Shown: positions 57,012-64,000 of the stretch, in pieces | How the letters are laid out: each line of letters opens with the position of its first letter | How positions within the stretch are numbered: the first letter of the stretch is position 1 | Assembly (NCBI GenBank): GCA_964017155.1 | Contig: OZ024857.1 | Coordinates: forward strand, 40,331,716-40,395,715 | DNA length: 64,000 nucleotides | Origin: Oasisia sp. SBJ-2009 | Lineage: Eukaryota; Annelida; Polychaeta; Sabellida; Siboglinidae | Direction of reading: 5' to 3' | Notes under the pieces: model-generated | Database searches by the model: none | The model's input: the letters and a program-made list of their open reading frames with translations, nothing else | What the model was told of the DNA's origin: nothing | Made by a program: the position numbers and the translations under genes

Positions 57012-58408
57012 CTGTCAACACCAGTGATGACAACAACACAAGAGATAACAGCAGTGATGACAACAACACAAGAGATAACAGCAGTGATGACAACTACACA
57101 AGAGATAACAGCAGTGATGACAACAAAGTAAGAGACAACAGCAGTGATGACAACAAGGTAAGAGACAACAGCAGTGATGACAACAACTTGAGAGACAACA
57201 GCAGTGATGACAACAACGTAAGAGACAACAGCAGTGATGACAACAACGTAAGAGACAACAGCAGTGATGGCAACAACGTAAGAGACAACAGCAGTGATGA
57301 CAACAACGTAAGAGACAACAGCAGTGATGACAACAACGTAAGAGACAACAGCAGTGATGACAACAACGTAAGAGATAACAGCAGTGATGACAACAACATA
57401 AGAGATAACAGCAGTGATGACAACAACGTAAGAGATAACAGCAGTGATGACAACAACGTAAGAGACAACAGCAGTGATGGCAACAACGTAAGAGACAACA
57501 GCAGTGATGACAACAACGTAAGAGATAACAGCAGTGATGACAACAACGTAAGAGACAACAGCAGTGATGACAACAACGTAAGAGACAACAGCAGTGATGA
57601 CAACAACGTAAGAGACAACAGCAGTGATGGCAACAACGTAAGAGACAACAGCAGTGATGACAACAACGTAAGAGATAACAGCAGTGATGACAACAACGTA
57701 AGAGACAACAGCAGTGATGACAACAACGTAAGAGACAACAGCAGTGATGACAACAACGTAAGAGACAACAGCAGTGATGACAACAACGTAAGAGACAACA
57801 GCAGTGATGGCAACAACGTAAGAGACAACAGCAGTGATGACAACAACGTACGAGATAACAGCAGTGATGACAACAACGTAAGAGACAACAGCAGTGATGA
57901 CAACAACGTAAGAGATAACAGCAGTGATGACAACAACATAAGAGATAACAGCAGTGATGACAACAACGTAAGAGATAACAGCAGTGATGACAACAACGTA
58001 AGAGACAACAGCAGTGATGGCAACAACGTAAGAGACAACAGCAGTGATGACAACAACGTAAGAGATAACAGCAGTGATGACAACAACGTAAGAGACAACA
58101 GCAGTGATGACAACAACGTAAGAGACAACAGCAGTGATGACAACAACGTAAGAGACAACAGCAGTGATGGCAACAACGTAAGAGACAACAGCAGTGATGA
58201 CAACAACGTAAGAGATAACAGCAGTGATGACAACAACGTAAGAGACAACAGCAGTGATGACAACAACGTAAGAGACAACAGCAGTGATGACAACAACGTA
58301 AGAGACAACAGCAGTGATGGCAACAACGTAAGAGACAACAGCAGTGATGACAACAACGTAAGAGATAACAGCAGTGATGACAACAACGTAAGAGACAACA
58401 GCAGTGAC
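57012..58408. repeat. 30-bp minisatellite with 540-bp higher-order repeat
   Basis: Unit GTAAGAGACAACAGCAGTGA plus TGACAACAAC, about 46 copies. Because 30 is divisible by 3 and the unit lacks stops in several frames, long artefact reading frames run through it on both strands. The block 57,241-57,779 recurs at 57,781-58,319 with only two differences by eye. It ends about 58 bp from the donor of the exon at 58,466. Confidence 0.97.
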
Positions 58409-58465
58409 AGAGAACAGAATGAGAAGTGTGAGCCGCGGACCAGGCAGATCAAGAGTGTCACTCAC

Positions 58466-58546
58466 TGTTTTGATATCGTCCTTGAGTTCTCGTAGTGTGT
58501 CCCCCAGTTCATGTTCCCGGCTGGACAGTTCCTCCTGGGATTGCAG
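58466..58546 (-). CDS. Coiled-coil gene, exon
   Basis: Twenty-seven codons, phase 0 to 0, with acceptor TCTTCCCTCCAG and donor AAAACA|GTGAGT. It encodes LQSQEELSSREHELGDTLRE then LKDDIKT, a charged coiled-coil segment. Confidence 0.85.
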
Positions 58547-58689
58547 CTGGAGGGAAGAGACGGATGGGATCAGGGGACAACAGGGACAGACAGGGACATC
58601 GGGTCATTTGGTTGGCCACAACCAGCTGGGCCAGGAGCAGACAGGGACAGGAGTGTTGTCAAAAGTACATAAATGTGTTTTGTACATTC

Positions 58690-58690
58690 A

Positions 58691-58766
<76 letters not shown>

Positions 58767-58797
58767 TGTGTGTGGTGTGTGCGAATGTGTGTGTGGC
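58690..58797. repeat. (GT)n followed by (GCGT)n
   Basis: GT run, then CGTG tetranucleotides, in the intron between the exons at 58,546 and 58,843. Confidence 0.95.
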
Positions 58798-58842
58798 ACC
58801 GCTCTACCCGCTGGCTTGGCGTAGGAATAAGACGTAACATAC

Positions 58843-58983
58843 CCGCCGCACTATTTCCAAGTGTTCCGCTCTCAGATAGTTGAGTTCGTCTCCAAGCCGA
58901 TTGGCTCGACTGTAGTGCGCGTGGGCGATGCCTTCAAGGTCGGCAATCTCAGCAGCCAACTTCTCTCTAATCTGACGAACCTC
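58843..58983 (-). CDS. Coiled-coil gene, most upstream minus-strand exon
   Basis: Forty-seven codons, phase 0 to 0, with acceptor TTTACTCACCAG and donor CGGCGG|GTATGT. It encodes EVRQIREKLAAEIADLEGIA, HAHYSRANRLGDELNYLRAE and HLEIVRR. A long amphipathic helix typical of centrosomal or cytoskeletal coiled-coil proteins. No start codon is near, so earlier exons must lie further right. Confidence 0.86.
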
Positions 58984-59344
58984 CTGGTGAGTAAACAATG
59001 AATTACAAAGGTGGACCATTCAGCAGTGATTATTATAAAGTAATCTAATAATTGCCTACCGCGTAAAAGACCCGCAGTTAAATTGGTTCACGGTGTCACA
59101 AGGCAGCACTGTAAAAGGAATTATTTTTCATTTCATTATTTATCAAAAGAAACATAACTTCAAACATTGTATATTCTCACCTGTAAATCTTGCGCGTTTG
59201 TTTATATTTAAATACTAAAGGAGAATTTGTATGAGCCGTCTCAGATATCATTTTGTAAGTTGCTCATTAGTTTTCTACAGTTGACCAGCTACATAATAAA
59301 TTCAGACAGCTCCTAATAATAACTCACTATACGAAAAAGCTGGG

Positions 59345-59431
59345 TACAAACTTGTCTCTATACTACACTATCAACAAACACGTTTAGAAGACATGTCTCA
59401 GTCTCACCTGGTCTCCATACTACACTATCTA
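59345..59431 (-). repeat. Residual units of the 63-bp donor minisatellite (minus strand)
   Basis: On the minus strand: TAGATAGTGTAGTATGGAGA, CCAGGTGAGACTGAGACATG, TCTTCTAAACG, then a second degenerate unit. These are the units found in plus orientation at 61,737-61,905. No exon adjoins them here. Confidence 0.85.
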
Positions 59432-59880
59432 TAATAATAATAATACAATACTTATATAGCGCCCGATCAATTAAAATTGCTCTCAGGCGGGATGGGATGT
59501 TTGTCCAGAGATAGGTAATAGAGAAGAAATTGGACGGACAGAAGGATATGGCAATTAGATACATATACCTGGAGAAGGCCTAGGCTATAATCCCAAGAGA
59601 AATGACTATGGGAACACTGGAGTGGGTGGGGGTCCCAGGGGGGAAGGTCAGGTTGGTACGTAGGGAGTCTTACCTCAGTACAAAACAAGGTGGAACAAAT
59701 TAAAAAAAATGGCACATCCATTTCTTTGGAACAGTAAACCCGAAGCTTTGAAAAGAGAATCACTGTTAAACACATTTGCTGACGGAAGTGTTAACATTGT
59801 ATATATTAGAACTAAAATATAATCTCTATTCGTCAAACAAATATTCTACAATTAATTAAAGAGCATAGAGCCAAGTGGAG
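59432..59880 (+). pseudogene. Composite repeat module Z, copy C, with LINE RT fragment
   Basis: Reverse orientation relative to copies B and D. The plus strand encodes GMFVQR-stop-VIEKKLDGQKDMAIRYIYLEKA, then PREMTMGTLEWVGVPGG after a frameshift. The in-frame TAG is at the same codon as in B and D. Starts with (ATA)n and ACTTATATAGCGCCCG. Confidence 0.8.
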
Positions 59881-60401
59881 CCTTAGCAGTGTATTGGCTG
59901 GGTATACACCTTAAAGTTAAAGAGTATGTAGATCTGCGCCGCCTTTACCCACCTTAAATGTCATGGTGCTGATTCACGTCCGGGTAATCTAGCCGGATAG
60001 ACAAGCCGTCAATCGATGCCTTTTCGAAGACTTTCAATGTTATTAGTTAGATCATTTCTTTCAAATTAAACCATTATTTAGAACTGTATCAGCTTAGAAC
60101 ACGTTAAATGCGCTTCTTTCGAGTTTGACCCTGCTAGGCGCAACATAATCGGCACATCCCATGATCGTTCGACAGACAGCCACACGTGCTCGGACAGCCA
60201 GTCTCTGCCACGCCCCACGACCGTCGCCCGGTCCAAAATTACGCAACATGTACTGGAGCGCCAGCGACCGATATCGCTTCGATCAGCGCAGCAACTTGTC
60301 TCTTGCCGCATCTATTCACACCTCGAAGTGCTGACCCAGGGAATATCATCGGGCAACCAGAACGTGTTTACAAACACGCCGAACGCTGATATAACCATGT
60401 G

Positions 60402-60403
<2 letters not shown>
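59881..60403. repeat. Composite repeat module X, copy C
   Basis: Reverse complement partner of 43,655-44,165 and full-length partner of 42,480-42,767. It ends ACGCCGAACGCTGATATAAC before a (TA)n run. Confidence 0.9.

Positions 60404-60491
<88 letters not shown>
60404..60491. repeat. (TA)n microsatellite
   Basis: About 44 TA copies following module X copy C. Confidence 0.97.
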
Positions 60492-60493
<2 letters not shown>

Positions 60494-61224
60494 TGCCGGT
60501 AAAAAGTCATGGGACCATTGGATTTTACTATTGTTTCTCTATTGTTAAGCTCTGTGGCAGCATTAAAATCAACTTGGCAAAGGACGTGCTGCCACCTATT
60601 AGATGCGCCTAAGTTTATATCCTGTTTTGAGTGTTGTTTTGCCTCTGTTTTTGCCATTTTTGCCTAATTTTATAAGAACACCCCAAAATTGCCGTCCAAA
60701 GATCAAGGTAGGCCTCAATTATATCACTAAGTGTTATCTGCTTTCTATGGACTAATGAATCACAATTGACTGTCTAAACTGTATGTGGGCAATAATAGGG
60801 TACTTTGGTGTATTACCGGAGCAATATTTGGTATAAAGTGTCAATATTAATTAATTATTATTAATTATCAATATTTATTAAGAAAAGTAGTGAATAAATC
60901 CAATTTTCAATACAATAAGAGCTAATGATATGGTAAATATTTGTTTTTATTATTCCATAATAATATTTATTATATATTTATAATAAATTATGCATATCAA
61001 TTTAATTTAAAAGTAATAAATAACTTATTTGCTAATTTTCAACGAAACGTTGACTGCTTAGTAACCATAGACATTAGTTCAGGTCTCCATGGTAACAAAA
61101 CGTTGACTGCTTAGTAACAAAATACACATTCAGCTGAAAGCTTGCAATCTTAATTTTACAGTAATTTTCATTTCGTTGAAAACTATATTTTCTATCACAG
61201 AGTTTACCTACGGTTAAAAAACAC
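60492..61224. other. Unassigned stretch inside the proposed inverted segment
   Basis: AT-rich. It contains AACGTTGACTGCTTAGTAAC twice near 61,047-61,120. No exon recognised. Confidence 0.5.
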
Positions 61225-61598
61225 TGTGCATGATGTCATGATACTCATGGCGTCATGATGTCATGATACTCATGGCATCATGACGTCATGATACGGCGTC
61301 ATGACGTCATGATACTCACGGCATCATGACGTCATGATACTCATGGCGTCATGACGACATGATACTCACGGCATCATGATGTCATGATACTCACGGCATC
61401 ATGACGTCATGATACTCATGGCATCATGACGTCGTGATACTCATGGCATCATGATGTCGTGATACTCATGCCATCATGATGTCATGATACTCATGTCAGC
61501 ATGATGTCATGATACTCATGGCAGCATGATGTCATGATACTCGTGGCATCATGACGCCATGATACTCGTGGCATCATGACGCCATGATACTAATGGTG
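61225..61598. repeat. 25-bp minisatellite of CRE-like palindromes
   Basis: Unit about CATGACGTCATGATACTCAT plus GGCAT, about 14 copies. Several units carry the perfect palindrome ATGACGTCAT (CREB/ATF site); others have decayed to ATGATGTCAT or GACGCCAT. Confidence 0.94.
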
Positions 61599-61661
61599 TC
61601 GGTGTCACACTGCTTCTGCCAGTCTGCCCCTGCTGTCTGTGATATTTGATGTTGTGTCCAG

Positions 61662-61745
61662 GAGTCGTCTGAGCGGGCTCTGAGGATACAGCAACCGGAG
61701 GATGAAGTGACGAGTCTCAGACACAACCTGGAGGACAGAGACCAG
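61662..61745 (+). CDS. Coiled-coil exon on the opposite strand (probably inverted)
   Basis: Twenty-eight codons, phase 0 to 0, with acceptor GATGTTGTGTCCAG and donor GACCAG|GTGAGA, all on the PLUS strand. It encodes ESSERALRIQQPEDEVTSLR then HNLEDRDQ. Style and phase fit the minus-strand coiled-coil gene, upstream of the exon at 58,983. In its present orientation it cannot be spliced into that gene. It could alternatively belong to an unseen plus-strand gene. Confidence 0.68.
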
Positions 61746-61905
61746 GTGAGACTGACACTGAGACAGAGACATGTCTTCTAAACATGTTTGTAGATAGTGT
61801 AGTATAGAGACCAGGTGAAACTGAGACTGAGACATGTCTTCTAAACATGTTTGTAGATAGTGTAGTATAGAGACCAGGTGAGACTGAGACAGAGACATGT
61901 CTTCT
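61737..61905 (+). repeat. 63-69 bp minisatellite repeating an exon end and its donor
   Basis: Two full units and one partial, starting inside the exon. AGAGACCAG|GTGAGACTGA recurs at 61,806 (with GTGAAACTGA) and 61,869. The rest of the unit includes ACATGTCTTCTAAACATG and TTTGTAGATAGTGTAGTAT. It stops at CTTCTAAACG where the LINE begins. Confidence 0.92.
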
Positions 61906-62800
61906 AAACGCAACAGCCTGCCTGCTGATTTGTATATGACAGTAGCCGGCCATCAAATTCAACCGTCATCGTGCGTGCGCAATTTGGGTGTGACATTTGA
62001 CTGTAACCTGAGGATGGAGCAGTAGATCGCTAACGTTGTGAAGGTGTGTTACTATCAGATAAGAAACATTGGGCGAATTCGCCCACATCTGACAAATGAA
62101 TCGTGTAAAACACTTGTTCATGCACTAGTAACATCCCGGTTAGACTATTGCAACTCTCTCCTCTATGGTATACCAAACAACACCATGCAGCGACTGCAAA
62201 GGGTGCAGAATTGTGCAGCTCGCATAATTACGCGTACGAAGAAATACGATCACATTACACCAGTGCTGCAGCGACTGCATTGGCTACCAGTTCATCTGAG
62301 ACCAACCTACAAAGTGCTGCTATTGACCTATTGTGCTCTAAATGGGGTAGCGCCCGACTACCTGAGTGAATTGTTCAACTACAGACACGTAAACAGAACT
62401 CTACGATCTGCCTCGCAGCCGCCCCTTTTGTCCATACCGGCCTCACAGACTGTCACCCACGGTGATCACCGTTTCGCCGTCTGCTCGGCAGTTCTATGGA
62501 ACAATTTGCCGCCTTTGATCAGGACTGCCTCAACAGTAAACAGTTTTAAGACACTTCTAAAAACTCATTTATTTAGGCAAGCTTTTTTGTAATTTAACTT
62601 TTTGTGTTTTAATTGATCATGTTTAAATCAATTAGTGTATTTAAATTTATTTTACTTTATTTATGTATTTTTATTATATATATATATTTTTTTATTCTGT
62701 TCCTATTTTTCAAATGCTATCTTCATGCTTTTAGATACTGTATTTGAGGTATTTTAGGTATTCTTTACACATTTATTTTTAGGTATGTTTGTAAAGTGGG
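61906..62800 (+). mobile_element. LINE 3' fragment (CR1/L2-type RT tail)
   Basis: The plus strand reads LPADLYMTVAGHQIQPSSCV, RNLGVTFDCNLRMEQ-stop-IA, then an open stretch with HALVTSRLDYCNSLLYGIPN, QRLQRVQNCAARIITRT, HWLPVHLRPTYKVLLLTYCA and FKTLLKTHLFRQAF before a stop at 62,593. This is the very common C-terminus of CR1/L2 elements. Only one in-frame stop over about 225 codons, so fairly young. Confidence 0.92.
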
Positions 62801-63223
62801 AACATTTCTCTTGGGATTATAGCCTAGACCTTCTCCAGGTATATGTATCTAATTGCCATATCCTTCTGTCCGTCCAATTTCTTCTCTATTACCTATCTCT
62901 GGACAAATATCCCATCCGTTGTTCCTCTTCCTTGTCTAAACTCTAGCTGTTCTTCGACGATTTCCCCTTACACTATTGCTTTTATTCTGCCATCCAGAAT
63001 TCGTTCCAGCAACCTCAACATATTGCTTAGCAACGTAATGCCTCAATTGTTTTCCCGGGTCATGCACATCTCCCTTTCTTTTCTATATTCGGACAATTAG
63101 CCCCGTTCTGAACTTCCTGTGAACTTCCCGTCTCTCTTGCAGGTGTTGAGCAATTGTTTTGTCGACCATCTTCCAACTCGCTCAGCCACCGCCACCATAT
63201 ATACTCAATATATATACTCGTTT
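62801..63223 (-). pseudogene. Composite repeat module Z, copy D, with LINE RT fragment
   Basis: Minus-strand translation: GITLLSNMLRLLERILDGRI, KAIV-stop-GEIVEEQLEFRQGRGTT, DGIFVQR-stop-VIEKKLDGQKD, MAIRYIYLEKV. Both stops coincide with those in copy B. Upstream (63,040-63,110) a frameshifted RKGDVHDPGK remnant of the RT 'KKGDxxDPxNYRGI' motif remains. Confidence 0.85.
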
Positions 63224-63288
63224 GCGGGCGCGCGTGTGCGTGTATGGGTGGGCGGGGATGAGTGTGGGTGTGAGTGAGTGAGTGAGTG

Positions 63289-63352
<64 letters not shown>

Positions 63353-63670
63353 AGTGTGTGAGTGTGTGAGTGCGTGTGCGTGTGTGCGTGTGTGTGTGTG
63401 TGTGTTTGTGTGTGTCTGTGTGTGTGTGTGTTTGTGAGTGTGTGTGTGTGTGGGGGGTGGGGGGGTGGGTGGGTGTGAGTGTGTGTGTGTGTGTATGTGT
63501 GTGTGTGTGCGGGTGTGAGTGTGTGTGTGTGTGTGTGTGCGTGCGTGTGTGTGTGCGCGTGTGCGTGCGTGGGTGGGCGGGGATGAGTGTGAGTGTGCGC
63601 GCGTGTGCGTGTGTGTACGGGGGGGGGGGGGGGGCGTGTGGCGTGTGTGTGCGTGTGCGTGTAAGTGTGT
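63224..63670. repeat. (GT)n microsatellite with G runs
   Basis: About 445 bp of GT mixed with GAGT, GCGT and a run of about 15 G near 63,619. It holds the same position between modules Z and W as 44,777-44,826 but is nine times longer. Confidence 0.95.
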
Positions 63671-64000
63671 GTCGTATTTACATTCATTGCTTACTCCTAT
63701 TAGAAAACCTATGCAGCATCGATCATCTGGTTCTGTTTTACATTTTACCCCAACAGTAAATACAAATATTGGGAGTAGGTGTTTTTTTCTGTGACTGTAT
63801 TACTCGTTGGAATAGAGGTCTATGCTTCCTTCGATCAAGTGTTAGATCAGACGCAGGCTGAGTTATTATGCGATTCTTAAATATTTTAAATATCTTGCTT
63901 TTACATTTTTTTATTAGTAATGGTTTATGAAAAATATATATAAAAAATCAGATTACTTTACTAAAACGTTACGTTGCGGTTTGTGTACGTGACAATCAAT
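63671..64000. repeat. Composite repeat module W, copy 2 (cut by window edge)
   Basis: Near-identical to 44,827-45,180 and runs off the right edge. Confidence 0.92.

Noticed and set aside
57012..58495. Reading frames of more than 400 codons with a repeated DNSSDDNNVR or TAVVSYVVVI pattern on both strands
   Set aside because: They are produced by the 30-bp minisatellite, whose length is a multiple of three and which lacks stops in several frames. The array lies in the intron next to a well-bordered exon.
61225..61598. CRISPR-like array
   Set aside because: The 25-bp units are contiguous with no unique spacers; the context is eukaryotic. It is a minisatellite.

Overview
This is eukaryotic, animal-type genomic DNA. 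Coding sequence is broken into short exons with clean AG/GT borders, separated by long AT-rich introns full of (TA)n, (CA)n and (TTA)n microsatellites, minisatellites, LINE remnants and foldback elements. The protein families point to an invertebrate or early chordate, probably marine. Minisatellites that straddle exon-intron borders recall the 'mirage' minisatellites described (from memory) in amphioxus, so a cephalochordate is my first guess; this is unproven.

Three multi-exon genes can be followed, all on the minus strand, so each reads from high to low coordinates. (1) 447-8,136: the N-terminal part of a CRACR2A/EFCAB4-like calcium sensor. It has two EF-hands followed by coiled coil. Five exons join in phase; the 3' end lies beyond the left edge. 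(2) 20,323-31,572: a Mesh/SUSD2-like single-pass membrane protein. The domain order is IPT/TIG, AMOP, VWD, Sushi, transmembrane helix. Intron phase 1 predominates. The 5' exons (signal peptide, NIDO) were not found and two or three internal exons appear to be missing. (3) 34,888-58,983: a coiled-coil protein with a Pro/Gln-rich disordered middle. Almost all introns are phase 0; I cannot name it with confidence (centriolin-like is only a guess). A further exon of matching style lies at 61,662-61,745 but on the PLUS strand, apparently flipped by a ~2.5 kb inversion.

Between and inside the genes: 8,137-20,322 is a 12 kb intergenic stretch with SINE-like repeats, a perfect 150-bp-arm foldback (11,381-11,772), an older foldback, a LINE RT scrap, a decayed C2H2 zinc-finger array and a tandem duplication. 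20,323-34,887 carries the Mesh-like gene with LINE and MITE insertions, one exon being hemmed in by a LINE and a MITE. 41,235-53,391 is one very long intron (if gene 3 is a single gene) filled with composite repeats. 58,984-64,000 holds the inversion, an array of CRE-like palindromes, a LINE and another composite repeat copy that runs off the right edge.

The most striking pattern is that minisatellites begin exactly at splice donors and repeat the exon end plus the donor itself (1-446, 34,380-34,887, 61,737-61,905). Other arrays sit 0-60 bp from splice sites (35,058-36,031, 40,165-41,235, 56,230-56,840, 57,012-58,408). No RNA genes, CRISPR arrays or prokaryotic features were seen. Exon borders were read by eye from splice consensus and phase; no alignment was run.
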